Shown piece after piece: positions 36,058 to 46,709 of a DNA stretch of 64,000 bases. The notes under the pieces are model-generated. The model saw only the letters and a list, made by a program, of their open reading frames with translations, had not been told where the DNA came from and did no database searches. This DNA comes from Pseudomonas brassicacearum subsp. neoaurantiaca. GTDB taxonomy: Bacteria > Pseudomonadota > Gammaproteobacteria > Pseudomonadales > Pseudomonadaceae. Numbering within the stretch: the first letter of the stretch is position 1; the number at the start of each line of letters is the position of its first letter. A program made the position numbers and the translations under genes. The stretch spans positions 219 to 64,218 of the forward strand of contig NZ_VDLV01000029.1 in the NCBI RefSeq assembly GCF_013608025.1, given 5' to 3'.

Positions 36058-37800
36058 TTACTTGCGCGCCGCCTCCCAAGATTTCAACAGCTCGGTGTAG
36101 CTCACGGTTTCACCTTTAGGCTTCTCGTTCGCCAGTTTCGGCTTCGGTGCGCCCGGCTGGTCGAACCAGTATTGCGCGTCGCGCTCAGGGTTCATCTTAG
36201 GCGCGCAGGTGGCCTGGGCCTTGGAGCGTTCCAGGCGCGTCATGATCGCGTCCTGGTCCTTGGCCAAGCCATCGAGGGCCTGCTGTGGCGTCTTCTCGCC
36301 GCTGGCCGCTTCGGCGATGTGGCTCCACCACAGTTGCGCCAGGCGCGGATAGTCCGGCACGTTGGTCCCGGTCGGGGTCCATTGCACGCGGGCCGGGCTG
36401 CGGTAGAACTCCACCAGGCCACCGAGTTTCGGTGCCAGGTCGGTCATCGCCTGGGAGTTGATGTCCGACTCGCGAATCGGCGTCAAACCGACGATGGTCT
36501 TTTTCAGCGACACGGTTTTCGACGTCACGAACTGTGCATAGAGCCAGGCCGCGAGCTTCTGCTTCTCAGGCGTGGACTTCATGAACGTCCAGGAACCCAC
36601 GTCCTGATACCCCAGCTTCATGCCCTGCTCCCAATACGGACCGCGTGGCGAAGGCGCCATGCGCCATTTCGGCGTGCCGTCGGCGTTCACCACCGGCAGG
36701 CCCGGCTTGGTCATGTCGGCGGTGAACGCGGTGTACCAGAAGATCTGCTGGGCGATGTTGCCCTGGGACGGCACCGGGCCGGACTCGGAGAAGGTCATGC
36801 CCGCCGCTTCCGGTGGTGCGTATTTCTTCAGCCAGTCCACGTATTTGGTGGTGGCGAACACGGCGGCAGGGCCGTTGGTGTCGCCGCCACGGGTGACGCT
36901 GGAGCCGACCGGATGGCAGTCTTCGACGCGAATGCCCCACTCGTCCACCGGCAACCCGTTAGGCAGGCCTTTGTCACCGCCGCCAGCCATGGAGAACCAG
37001 GCATCGGTGAAGCGCCAGCCCAGGGACGGATCTTTCTTGCCGTAGTCCATGTGCCCGTAGATGCGCTTGCCGTCGATCTCCTTGACGTCCTCGGAGAAGA
37101 ACTTGGCGATGTCTTCATAGGCCGACCAGTTCACCGGTACGCCCAGCTCGTAGCCGTACTTTTCCTTGAACTTGGCCTTCAGGTCCGCGCGCTCGAACCA
37201 GTCGGCGCGGAACCAGTACAGGTTGGCGAATTGCTGGTCGGGCAGTTGATAGATCTTGCCGTCCGGCGCGGTGGTGAAGGAAATGCCGATGAAGTCCTTG
37301 ATGTCCAGTGTCGGCGAGGTGTAGTTCTTGCCTTCGTTGGCCATCAGGTCGGTGATCGATTCGGTCTTGCCGTAGCGAAAGTGCGTACCGATCAGGTCCG
37401 AGTCGTTGACCCAGCCGTCATAGATATTCTTGTCCGACTGCATCACCGTCTGCATTTTTTCCACGACGTCGCCTTCTTGCAGCAGGTCGTGGGTCAATTG
37501 GATACCGGTGATTTCGGTGAAGGCCTTGGCCAGTACCTTGGATTCGTATTCGTGCGTGGTGAGGGTTTCCGACACCACGTTGATCTTCATCCCGCGAAAC
37601 GGCTCGGATGCCTTGATGAACCATTTGAGTTCTTCGAGCTGCTGGGCGTCCGTCAGGGTCGACGGCTTGAATTCACTGCCGATCCATTTTTTTGCGGCGT
37701 CTTCATAGGCGTCGGCCCAGGCCGTAGCGCTCAGCCCGCTGAGTGCCAGCATGGCTGCCAATGAAACGCTATGTCGCAGCTTATTGTTTTTATCGAACAT
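36058..37800 (-). CDS. glpV: Periplasmic substrate-binding protein, GlpV-type polyol ABC importer
   Basis: The product is 580 residues, with ATG at 37800 behind AGGAGGT. A signal peptide ends at AWADAYEDA (about residue 29). The long periplasmic protein with LTHDLLQEGDVVEKMQTVMQ and NGPAAVFATTKYVDWLKKYA resembles GlpV of the rhizobial GlpSTPQV glycerol importer, and the gene order around it is the same. It should bind a small polyol such as glycerol. It is the last gene of the operon, separated from glpU by a large palindromic repeat. Confidence 0.87.
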   Translation of the reverse strand: MFDKNNKLRHSVSLAAMLALSGLSATAWADAYEDAAKKWIGSEFKPSTLTDAQQLEELKWFIKASEPFRGMKINVVSETLTTHEYESKVLAKAFTEITGIQLTHDLLQEGDVVEKMQTVMQSDKNIYDGWVNDSDLIGTHFRYGKTESITDLMANEGKNYTSPTLDIKDFIGISFTTAPDGKIYQLPDQQFANLYWFRADWFERADLKAKFKEKYGYELGVPVNWSAYEDIAKFFSEDVKEIDGKRIYGHMDYGKKDPSLGWRFTDAWFSMAGGGDKGLPNGLPVDEWGIRVEDCHPVGSSVTRGGDTNGPAAVFATTKYVDWLKKYAPPEAAGMTFSESGPVPSQGNIAQQIFWYTAFTADMTKPGLPVVNADGTPKWRMAPSPRGPYWEQGMKLGYQDVGSWTFMKSTPEKQKLAAWLYAQFVTSKTVSLKKTIVGLTPIRESDINSQAMTDLAPKLGGLVEFYRSPARVQWTPTGTNVPDYPRLAQLWWSHIAEAASGEKTPQQALDGLAKDQDAIMTRLERSKAQATCAPKMNPERDAQYWFDQPGAPKPKLANEKPKGETVSYTELLKSWEAARK

Positions 37801-37862
37801 AGAGACCTCCTGTTTGGGTTTAAGAGCCTGATCGTCGAGTTGTCGACGTGGCCTGTACGGTT

Positions 37863-37990
37863 AATTCGAGTACTCAAATTCGAGTGCCAGTGCTTGCCAG
37901 GCAAGGCGCCATGACGAGTCGTAGCCCGCTACGGCGAGGAATGGCAACGCAGCCTGGCGAGCACTGGCGCCGAAGTTGAGTGCACGAATT
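37863..37990. repeat. 128-bp nested inverted repeat between glpU and glpV
   Basis: Outer arms AATTCGAGTACTCAA (37863-37877) and TTGAGTGCACGAATT (37976-37990) are complementary at 13 of 15 bases. Inner arms GCCAGTGCTTGCCAGGC and GCCTGGCGAGCACTGGC are nearly complementary too. The element could fold into one long stem in the operon mRNA just before the glpV ribosome site. Confidence 0.75.
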
Positions 37991-38005
37991 AGCCACACAG
38001 GCCAC

Positions 38006-38278
38006 TTAGCCCCACCGCATCACTGCCAACAGCCACACCCAAGACAACGCGAACGCTATCCAGATGCTCCAGTCGGTGGCGCCGATTACCAGCAGATGCA
38101 GGTAGGCGCTACCGAGAAGACCGATAAACAACCGATCGCCACGGGTCGTGACAATCGGCAGAAAACCACGCCGAGGGATGCTCGGCGAACGCAATTCCCA
38201 AGCGGTCATGCCTGCCAGGAACAAGGCGATGACGCCGAAGAATGCCGCCGTGGGGGCGGTCCAGTTCATCCATTCCAT
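38006..38278 (-). CDS. glpU: Small membrane protein of the polyol importer (DUF2160, GlpU-like)
   Basis: The product is 90 residues from ATG 38278, the second of two adjacent ATGs, giving a six-base gap to GAGGAG. Three hydrophobic segments fill most of the protein (AAFFGVIALFLAGMTAWEL; LFIGLLGSAYLHLLVIGA; WIAFALSWVWLLAVMRWG). DUF2160 proteins occur between the permease and binding-protein genes of GlpSTPQUV systems; their exact role is not established. Position and size fit. Confidence 0.82.
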   Translation of the reverse strand: MEWMNWTAPTAAFFGVIALFLAGMTAWELRSPSIPRRGFLPIVTTRGDRLFIGLLGSAYLHLLVIGATDWSIWIAFALSWVWLLAVMRWG

Positions 38279-38288
38279 CATCGACTCC

Positions 38289-39089
<801 letters not shown>

Positions 39090-39099
39090 TGTGCGGGCC

Positions 39100-39962
<863 letters not shown>

Positions 39963-39966
<4 letters not shown>

Positions 39967-41072
39967 GGCTGCACCTCGCCTACAGGTTCAAGCAAATATT
40001 CATCGGCATAGACCATCAGCCACTGGGCCGGGAAACTGATGTACGCCGTGCCTTCCGGCACCGGTTTGTCTTCGGCCAGGCGCACTTTCAGCGGCGCGCC
40101 ATCGAGGTTGAGGGTCAGGATCTTGTAGGTGCCCAGGTCTTCGACATGCACGACATCGGCGCGCATGGCGTCGTCGTAAGGGCCATCCCAGACATGCACG
40201 AACTCGGGGCGGATGCCGACCTTCAGACTTTTACCCTCGGCCTCAGCGACACGCCGTTGCAAGGTTTCGGACAAGGGCAAGTGGGTCGATCCAAAGCCGA
40301 CGCCACCGGGTTGTGCCGTGACCTCGATCAGGTTCATCCCCGGGCTGCCGATGAAGTAGCCGACGAAGGTGTGGCTCGGCCGTTCGAACAAGTCCCGCGG
40401 GGTGCCGAACTGCACGATCTGGCCGCCGTACATCACGGCGATCTTGTCGGCGAAGGTCGAGGCTTCCAACTGGTCGTGGGTGACGTAGACCATGGTGATG
40501 TTGAACTGCTCGTGAATCTGCTTGAGCTTGCGCCGCAGCTTCCATTTCAGGTGCGGGTCGATCACCGTCAGCGGCTCGTCGAACAGGATCGCCGACACAT
40601 CGTCACGCACCAGGCCACGGCCCATGGAGACTTTCTGTTTTTCGTCGGCGGTGAGGTTGCGGGCCTTCTTATCCAGCAGATTCTGCAGGTCGAGAACCTC
40701 GGCGATTTCCTGCACCTTGGTGTGGATTCGCGCCTCGGCCATGCCCTGGTTGCGCAGCGGGAAGGCCAGGTTGTCGAACACCGTCATGGTGTCGTAGACC
40801 ACCGGGAACTGGAACACCTGGGCAATGTTGCGCCGCTCCGGGGTCAGCTCGTTGACGACTTTGCTGTCAAACATCACCTGCCCTTCGGAAGGGCTGAGCA
40901 AGCCGGAAATGATGTTGAGCAACGTGGACTTGCCGCAGCCCGAAGGCCCGAGCAACGCGTAGGCGCCGCCCTGCTCCCAGATGTGGTTCATCTCGCGGAT
41001 CGCGTAATCCTCGGGGCCCGCCGGGGTGCTGGTGTAGCTGTGGGCGAGGTTCTGCAAACGAATTTCGGCCAT
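39963..41072 (-). CDS. glpT: ABC importer ATPase (GlpT-type)
   Basis: The product is 369 residues. Walker A GPSGCGKST, a signature region reading RNLTADEKQKVSMGRGL in place of LSGGQ, Walker B AILFDEPLTVID and the switch histidine VTHDQ are present, with a TOBE domain in the last 100 residues. The atypical signature (LTADEKQ) is also what is known for GlpT of rhizobia and is retained here. It works as a heterodimer with the next upstream ATPase. Confidence 0.87.
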
Positions 41073-42166
41073 CAGGCAACCCTCGCAATACGCTGGCCCG
41101 GGGCTTGGACCAGCTTGCCCTGGGCGTCGAAGACAAACAGTTTATGGGTCGGGATGTAGATGCGGATCGGCGCGTCGACGTCGTATTCATGCACGCCCGG
41201 CAAATGCAGCACCAACAGGAAATGTTCGTTGCGCACATGCAGGAACGTTTCCGAGCCGCTGATCTCGGCCACCTCGACGGTCACGGCCAGTTCGAGGTCG
41301 TCGTCGTTGCTCGGCACCAGTGAGATATGGCTGGGGCGCACGCCAAAACGGAACTCGCCCTCGCCCACCGGGCGCAGGTCGACGTTCAGCGGGAAGTGGA
41401 CAAAATTGGCGAAGCTGACCTCATTGCCGGCAATGCGCCCGGGCATGAGGTTGATCGGTGGTTCGGAAAACAACTCGGCGGCCAGCACGGTTTGTGGCTG
41501 GTGATAGACCGAAGAAGACTTGCCGCTCTGGATCACCCGGCCTTCGTGAAGAATCGTCGTGGTGCCGCCCAAGGCAAGTGCTTCGTTGGGCTCGGTGGTG
41601 GCGTAGACAGCGATGGTGTGGCGGGCCTGGAACAGTTCGCGCATTTCCTGGCGCAGCTCTTCACGCAGCTTGTAGTCCAGGTTCACCAGCGGCTCATCGA
41701 ACAGGATCAGCTCGGCGTCCTTGACCAGCGCCCGGGCCATCGCCGTGCGTTGCTGCTGACCGCCTGACAATTCCAGCGGATGGCGCTTGAGGAATTTCTC
41801 GATCCGCAACATTTTTGCGGTTTCCAGGACTTTGCCCTGGATGATGTCTTCGGACACACCGCCCTGGCGCAACGGCGAGGCAATGTTTTCGAAAACGGTC
41901 ATGGTCGGGTAATTGATGAACTGCTGGTAAACCATCGACACGTTGCGCAGCCGCACCGGGCGGTGGGTGACGTCGACGCCGTTCATCAGGATGCGGCCGC
42001 TGTCGGGCTTGTCCAGACCGGCCATCAGGCGCATGAGGCTGGTCTTGCCGGACAGCGTGCGGCCCAACAGGACGTTGAAGGATCCGGGTTCGAAACTCAG
42101 ATTGGCATCGTCGATCCAAGGCTGGCCTTCGACGGTGCGACAGATGTGCTCAAGCTTTAATGACAT
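41072..42166 (-). CDS. glpS: ABC importer ATPase (GlpS-type)
   Basis: The product is 364 residues. The P-loop reads GRTLSGKTS, a little unlike GxxGxGKS; the signature LSGGQQQR and Walker B LILFDEPLVNLD are normal, and a TOBE domain follows. In the switch position it has ATTEPNEA in place of TH, so this ATPase lacks the switch histidine and may form one degenerate site in the GlpS-GlpT heterodimer. First gene of the operon, about 45 bases after the sigma-54 promoter. Confidence 0.87.
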   Translation of the reverse strand: MSLKLEHICRTVEGQPWIDDANLSFEPGSFNVLLGRTLSGKTSLMRLMAGLDKPDSGRILMNGVDVTHRPVRLRNVSMVYQQFINYPTMTVFENIASPLRQGGVSEDIIQGKVLETAKMLRIEKFLKRHPLELSGGQQQRTAMARALVKDAELILFDEPLVNLDYKLREELRQEMRELFQARHTIAVYATTEPNEALALGGTTTILHEGRVIQSGKSSSVYHQPQTVLAAELFSEPPINLMPGRIAGNEVSFANFVHFPLNVDLRPVGEGEFRFGVRPSHISLVPSNDDDLELAVTVEVAEISGSETFLHVRNEHFLLVLHLPGVHEYDVDAPIRIYIPTHKLFVFDAQGKLVQAPGQRIARVA

Positions 42167-42211
42167 GGCTCGGCCTTTTTATTATTTGGAGTCAAGCGAC
42201 CCGAGTTGGAA

Positions 42212-42227
42212 AGCGAAAGCCGTGCCA
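42212..42227 (-). promoter_or_regulatory. Sigma-54 promoter of the glp-type importer operon
   Basis: On the minus strand TGGCACGGCTTTCGCT matches TGGCACG-N4-TTGCW at all but one position, with GG and GC ten bases apart. The predicted transcript would start near 42200, about 35 bases before glpS. Confidence 0.78.
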
Positions 42228-42291
42228 GAAACTGCAAGTTATTGATCAAGTTGATATTTATATTGAATCGCTGGGAAAAGACGTTCGTTGA

Positions 42292-42375
42292 TGAACACAA
42301 GTGAACAATCAGGAATGAACAACTGAACAGCGGCAAGGTTGACAATGAACAATTTTGAACAACACTGGATGAACG
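42292..42375. repeat. Phased TGAACA repeats, candidate activator-binding array
   Basis: TGAACA occurs at 42292, 42302, 42316, 42324, 42346 and 42356, plus TGAACG at 42370, all in the same direction. Two triplets (42292/42302/42316 and 42346/42356/42370) have identical 10 and 14-base internal spacing and are offset by 54 bases. The array lies about 65-150 bases upstream of the sigma-54 promoter. Confidence 0.75.
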
Positions 42376-42401
42376 CTATCGGCTAGCCTGACCATGTCCG
42401 T

Positions 42402-42489
42402 TGTGGGAGCGAGCTTGCTCGCGATAGCGGTAGATCAGTTGCATTAATGTGACTGACACACCGCTATCGCGAGCAAGCTCGCTCCCACA
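42402..42489. repeat. Inverted REP pair (GGGAGCGAGC type)
   Basis: TGTGGGAGCGAGCTTGCTCG at about 42402 and its inverted copy ending 42489. It lies between the TGAACA array and the start of the regulator gene. Confidence 0.9.
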
Positions 42490-42587
42490 AGGATCGGTGT
42501 ATGAAGTGATATTCAGGCCTGCCCCAGCACAAGGAACCTGTGCGAGACTTGCCACAACAATAAAAACAGCTCCTGCGAGAGTGCCCC

Positions 42588-44438
42588 ATGGCCGCACCTG
42601 CTCCTGCCTTGTCCCACGAGGCCATCATCCAGGCTTCCTGGTCCCGTTGCCGCGCCTTTGGCCTGAATCACCAGAGCGTGCCCGCGTTCGATCAGCTGCC
42701 GGCCGACGGCATCGCCCATTTGCTGGAGAGCCAGCATTCATTGGTGCAGACCACCCACCAGGAAGTCCTGCCGTACTACGAGAACATCCTGAGCAATTCC
42801 AATTGCCTGATCATGCTGGCCGACCATCAAGGCCAGGTCCTGACATCCTGGGGCACCCAGCGCTTCATCGACCCGAAACTGGCCCATGGCTTCAGCGCCG
42901 GCGCGAGCTGGATGGAGCGCTGCACCGGGACCAACGCAATCGGCACCGCGCTGGCCTGCGAGCAGGCGGTGCACATCGAACACGATGAACATTTTCTCAA
43001 GGCCAACCGCTTCATGACCGGTTCCGCGGCGCCGATCTTCGACGCCGAACGCAAGGTCATCGCCGTACTGGACGTCTCCAGCGACAGCTATCTGCCGCCC
43101 TCCCACACCCTGGGCATGGTCAAGATGATGAGCCAGACCGTGGAGAACCGGCTGATCCTCAACCTGTTTCGCGGTGAACATTTCCAGCTGACGTTCAACA
43201 CCGGGCTGAACAACCTCGACAGCCAATGGGCCGGGCTGCTGATTTTCGATGAGAGCGGCCAGGTGCTCTCGGCCAATCGCCGCGCCGACAATCTGCTGGG
43301 CCTGAGCCTGTCGCGAGTGAGCATCGAAAGCCTGTTCAAGGTCTCGCTGATGGAGCTGCTGAACCAGCCCGATGGCCTCCCCTTCGCCCTGCAAGCGTCC
43401 GGACGCAATCGCTTCCAATGCCTGCTAAAACGGCCGAAGCAGGTTTCGGTCAAGCCGCGCATCTTCGCTGAACCCACGCCCTCGCCCACGCCAGCGCCCG
43501 CTAATAACGGGATCAGCCTCAACACCTTGCATTTCGGCGACAGCCGCGTGGAAAAAGCCGTGCGACAGGCCGAACGCCTGCTCGAGAAAGATATTCCGCT
43601 GCTGATCCACGGCGAAACCGGCGTCGGCAAGGAAGTGTTCGTCAAGGCTCTGCACCAGGCCAGCTCGCGCTGCAAGCAGCCGTTTATCGCGGTCAACTGC
43701 GCGGCCATTCCCGCCGAGCTGGTGGAATCCGAACTGTTCGGTTACGAAAAAGGCGCCTTCACGGGCGCCAATCAAAAGGGCAGCATCGGCCTGATCCGCA
43801 AGGCTGATCGCGGCACGTTGTTCCTCGATGAGATCGGCGACATGCCGCTGCCGACCCAGGCCCGGCTATTGCGCGTCTTGCAGGAACGCTGCGTGCAACC
43901 GGTGGGCAGCGCCGAGCTGTTTGCGGTGGACATCCGCATCATCTCCGCCACCAATCGTTCGCTGCGTGAACAGGTGCAACTGGGGCGGTTTCGTGAAGAT
44001 CTCTACTACCGCATCGGCGGCCTGACCCTGGAGCTGCCGCCGCTGCGCGAACGCAGCGACAAGCAGGCATTGTTCAAACGCCTCTGGGAACATCACCGCG
44101 AACCGACCCAATGGGCCGGCCTGAGTCGTGAGGTAGTGGATCTGTTTGAACGCCACCCCTGGCCGGGCAACCTGCGACAGGTCAGCAGCGTGCTGCAAGT
44201 GGCCCTGGCAATGGCCGAGGAACAGCCGATCCGCCCGGAGCATCTGCCCGACGACTTTTTTGTCGACCTGGAAATGGAACCGGTGGAAACGCCTGAGCCG
44301 CTGGCGGTGGATTTGAACGATGCCGAGGATTTGAACCGTCAGTTGCAGGCCGTGGGCGGGAACATTTCCCACCTGGCGCGGCGGCTGGGGGTCAGCCGAA
44401 ATACCTTGTACAAACGCCTGCGGCAATCTGATAGCTGA
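42588..44438 (+). CDS. Sigma-54-dependent transcriptional activator, AcoR type
   Basis: The product is 616 residues. N-terminal ~300 residues form the AcoR-like sensor (SWSRCRAFGLNH, then GTNAIGTALACEQAVHIEHDEHFL as a GAF domain). Residues about 320-550 are the AAA+ domain: Walker A GETGVGKE, GAFTGA (the sigma-54 contact loop), Walker B GTLFLDEIGD, and RFREDLYYRI. The C terminus has a Fis-type helix-turn-helix (GNISHLARRLGVSRNTLYKRL). It is divergent from the importer operon, whose promoter is of sigma-54 type, so it is the probable regulator. Confidence 0.92.
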   Translation: MAAPAPALSHEAIIQASWSRCRAFGLNHQSVPAFDQLPADGIAHLLESQHSLVQTTHQEVLPYYENILSNSNCLIMLADHQGQVLTSWGTQRFIDPKLAHGFSAGASWMERCTGTNAIGTALACEQAVHIEHDEHFLKANRFMTGSAAPIFDAERKVIAVLDVSSDSYLPPSHTLGMVKMMSQTVENRLILNLFRGEHFQLTFNTGLNNLDSQWAGLLIFDESGQVLSANRRADNLLGLSLSRVSIESLFKVSLMELLNQPDGLPFALQASGRNRFQCLLKRPKQVSVKPRIFAEPTPSPTPAPANNGISLNTLHFGDSRVEKAVRQAERLLEKDIPLLIHGETGVGKEVFVKALHQASSRCKQPFIAVNCAAIPAELVESELFGYEKGAFTGANQKGSIGLIRKADRGTLFLDEIGDMPLPTQARLLRVLQERCVQPVGSAELFAVDIRIISATNRSLREQVQLGRFREDLYYRIGGLTLELPPLRERSDKQALFKRLWEHHREPTQWAGLSREVVDLFERHPWPGNLRQVSSVLQVALAMAEEQPIRPEHLPDDFFVDLEMEPVETPEPLAVDLNDAEDLNRQLQAVGGNISHLARRLGVSRNTLYKRLRQSDS

Positions 44439-44447
44439 TGCAAATCC

Positions 44448-44537
44448 TGTGGGAGCGAGCTTGCTCGCGATAGCGTCGGTTCAGCCGATGATGAGGTAAC
44501 TGATACAACGCCATCGCGAGCAAGCTCGCTCCCACAG
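44448..44537. repeat. Inverted REP pair (GGGAGCGAGC type)
   Basis: TGTGGGAGCGAGCTTGCTCG after the regulator stop, with an inverted copy ending 44537, between two convergent genes. Confidence 0.9.
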
Positions 44538-44562
44538 GCCGCGCTTTCATTGGAACAACAGG

Positions 44563-45066
44563 TCAGTCGAACGCACCGTTGAGCACTTCATAGATGATGC
44601 CGCTGGCGATCGCCACCAGGATCAGGTCCGTGCCGACCTGCTGCCATTCATAACCGTCGTAATGGGGCAGGCGCCCGAGCAAACGCCCGTCGAGTTTTTT
44701 GGCGATGCCGGGTGGTAACGGTTTGCCCCGGGCAAGGTTCTTCTGTATACCCGGCGGCAGTGCCGGGCCTGGGCTCCAATAATCGCGATAACCGCCAATC
44801 ACGCCAAGAATGCCGCCACGATCGATGCTCGGGCCGTTATGCCAATCGCCGCCGCCACCGCCTTGGTTGCCCTTGCCGCCCTGATTGCCTTTATTACCTT
44901 GGCCGCCCTTGTTGCCCTGCCCGCCTTTGCCTCCTTGACCGTGTCCCTGGCCCTGATCGAATTGAGCGTTTCCCTTGCCGTTACCCGGGTCCGCGACAAC
45001 GATCCCAGGGCCTGCGGCCAAGGCGAAACAGGTGACTGCAGCAATCAACGAGCGCGATTTGAACAT
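44563..45066 (-). CDS. CigR-family (RcnB-like) secreted protein with Gly-rich repeats
   Basis: The product is 167 residues. Signal peptide MFKSRSLIAAVTCFALAAGP with cleavage near AGPGIVVA. Residues 30-75 are low-complexity GGKGNQG-type repeats. The C-terminal ~70 residues contain PPGIQKNLARGKPLPPGIAK, LPHYDGYEWQQVGTDLILV and a final hydrophobic stretch, the signature of CigR/RcnB-type proteins. CigR of Salmonella is described as an anti-virulence regulator; the role here is unknown. Confidence 0.83.
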   Translation of the reverse strand: MFKSRSLIAAVTCFALAAGPGIVVADPGNGKGNAQFDQGQGHGQGGKGGQGNKGGQGNKGNQGGKGNQGGGGGDWHNGPSIDRGGILGVIGGYRDYWSPGPALPPGIQKNLARGKPLPPGIAKKLDGRLLGRLPHYDGYEWQQVGTDLILVAIASGIIYEVLNGAFD

Positions 45067-45419
45067 GGCAGTTCTCTCAAAAAGGGGATGTCCCCTGTAA
45101 AGATATAGAGACTAACGGTGATATTAGTTCCATATCACGCTTGCGTCATTTACGGGACCGACCTTGCGCTATTGCTCACACACCGCCGCCCTGCCCGACC
45201 GGCTGATTGACTTGGTTTTGTATTATCAGTGACTTATTTCTGAGGCATGGTTGAAACGTTGCCGGCCTCGACGGCCACTGGTCGCCTTTGAAACTTCGTG
45301 AACGTCACGCGAGCGTGTCTGGCTCAAGGTTTGCAGCGGACCGTGTTAGCAGCGCAGGACGACGTCTTCCTGGCGCGGCAGCAAATTCTCAACGCTTGGT
45401 CAGCCACCGGAGATGTACC
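45067..45419. other. Gene-free stretch
   Basis: About 350 bases upstream of the CigR-like gene (minus strand) and before a small plus-strand gene. It must hold the CigR-like promoter. I see no convincing ORF, tRNA or palindrome. Confidence 0.4.
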
Positions 45420-45617
45420 GTGTCAACTCTCAACGAAATCGCAGCGAACCACGCGAGAATGGCAAAGTTAAAGGAAGAAGAGTCGATGCGGCTGAATGCG
45501 CTTCAAAGCCAGATAGTGGGCAGTTTTGAAATGCCATCGACGCAACCTGGACAGGAAATGCCGCTGCACTTTCTGACGATGGCGACGGAGCATGTTTTTG
45601 CCGAGGCCGTGCTTTAA
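45420..45617 (+). CDS. Small hypothetical protein
   Basis: A 65-residue frame opens at GTG 45420 with GGAGA a few bases upstream. The product is helical and charged (STLNEIAANHARMAKLKEEE), then MPLHFLTMATEHVFAEAVL. The frame is open further upstream but without a ribosome site. Followed by a 20-base hairpin (45647-45666) that may end transcription. No family recognised. Confidence 0.5.
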   Translation: MSTLNEIAANHARMAKLKEEESMRLNALQSQIVGSFEMPSTQPGQEMPLHFLTMATEHVFAEAVL

Positions 45618-45646
45618 CGGTTTGCCCTGGTATTCGATCAACCTGT

Positions 45647-45666
45647 CGCCCGTTATAAAACGGGCG
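45647..45666 (+). terminator. Hairpin after the small gene
   Basis: CGCCCGTT-ATAA-AACGGGCG, perfect eight-base arms, 30 bases after the stop codon. No T-run, so termination is uncertain. Confidence 0.4.
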
Positions 45667-45889
45667 CGTCACGTTCGCCTGCCTTCGACTTCCCTAGCCT
45701 TTTCCCAAGCGCCCTGCCTGCGTCCGCAGGATCTACCGTGATGCCCATCACAGATCAGATAGTCAGCTAAACAGCCAGTGCGGTATTTTCGTGCGCGAAC
45801 GCTTATAAAGCGCACAGTAAAAACTGCTTCAAAGTCGCGCGGTCTTTCGAGAGAACGAATTCTTTCATGGAAAACAAGGAACGATAAAA

Positions 45890-46318
45890 ATGAGCACCCC
45901 CGAACACGTGCAAAGCACCGGCAAATACAGCGCCAAATGGCAAGAACGCTTTGACTTCTTTGAGACCTATGGCGCGCCAAACGACCCGCGCTATAAGGAA
46001 GCCGTCAAGACGCTGCCAGACTTCAAGAAAAAAATCCTGATCAACGCCAACGTGATTGCGTTTTTCTTCGGCCCTATCTACCTGTTTGTCCTCGGACTTT
46101 GGAAGAAGAACCTGGCCCTGCTCGGGACCTTCCTGGCGATCAACATCGTATTGAGCGTGGTCTTCGCCATCATCGGCATGGATTTCCCCCGACCTTTGAG
46201 CATGGGCCTGAACGTCGCGATGTCGATGATGTACGCGCTGATGACCAACTACGCCTACTACTTGAAAGAAATCAAAGGCGAGCAAGACTGGAACCCGCTC
46301 AAGGGCATGCGTCTCTGA
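45890..46318 (+). CDS. DUF2628 membrane protein
   Basis: The product is 142 residues, ATG preceded by AAGGA. After ~50 soluble residues (KWQERFDFFETYGAPNDPRY) come three membrane helices: NVIAFFFGPIYLFVLGLWKK, ALLGTFLAINIVLSVVFAII and LNVAMSMMYALMTNYAYYL. This fits DUF2628, which is of unknown function. It is followed by a small DUF3606-type gene on the same strand. Confidence 0.82.
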   Translation: MSTPEHVQSTGKYSAKWQERFDFFETYGAPNDPRYKEAVKTLPDFKKKILINANVIAFFFGPIYLFVLGLWKKNLALLGTFLAINIVLSVVFAIIGMDFPRPLSMGLNVAMSMMYALMTNYAYYLKEIKGEQDWNPLKGMRL

Positions 46319-46425
46319 TAACGGTTTTAATCGTCAGTACGCATAAAAATGGCGTAAACCGTCGCGCCTGATTGTCTATTGGACGTCGCCTGGGATAACC
46401 AGGCTTTCTTCCAAGGAGCTCGAAA

Positions 46426-46602
46426 ATGGCTGACGACTTGAGCAACCGCGGACCGCGAGACCGGAGCCGCATCAACACTTCCGAAGAGTGGGAACTGAGA
46501 TACTGGACCAAAGAGTTCGGCGTAACCGAAGACGAGCTCAAGGCAGCGGTCGCGGCCGTTGGGGCAGGAGCCGAAGATGTTCGCAGGCAACTGAAGAAGT
46601 AA
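46426..46602 (+). CDS. DUF3606-type small protein
   Basis: A 58-residue frame starts at ATG 46426 with AAGGAG upstream. The product (start MADDLSNRGPRDRSRINTSE, then WELRYWTKEFGVTEDELKAA) has the DUF3606 pattern of a short helical protein. It is closed by a strong terminator. Confidence 0.78.
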   Translation: MADDLSNRGPRDRSRINTSEEWELRYWTKEFGVTEDELKAAVAAVGAGAEDVRRQLKK

Positions 46603-46605
46603 GCC

Positions 46606-46636
46606 AAAAAGCCCTACATGACTGTAGGGCTTTTTT
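46606..46636 (+). terminator. Rho-independent terminator
   Basis: GCCCTACA-TGAC-TGTAGGGC followed by six T, three bases after the DUF3606 stop. Confidence 0.9.
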
Positions 46637-46709
46637 GTAGGTTGGCGCCGCTCGATAAGCCTGTTAGAAAAAATGAATTCCCTCTCGCCGCGTCACAGAA
46701 CAGGATCGA

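Noticed and set aside
35938..37764. A 608-codon open frame on the plus strand
   Set aside because: Antisense to the GlpV-type binding-protein gene, begins inside a REP element, rich in His/Arg/Gly as expected of a shadow frame.
45430..45672. An 80-codon minus-strand frame
   Set aside because: Overlaps the plus-strand small gene, which has a better ribosome site and is followed by a hairpin.
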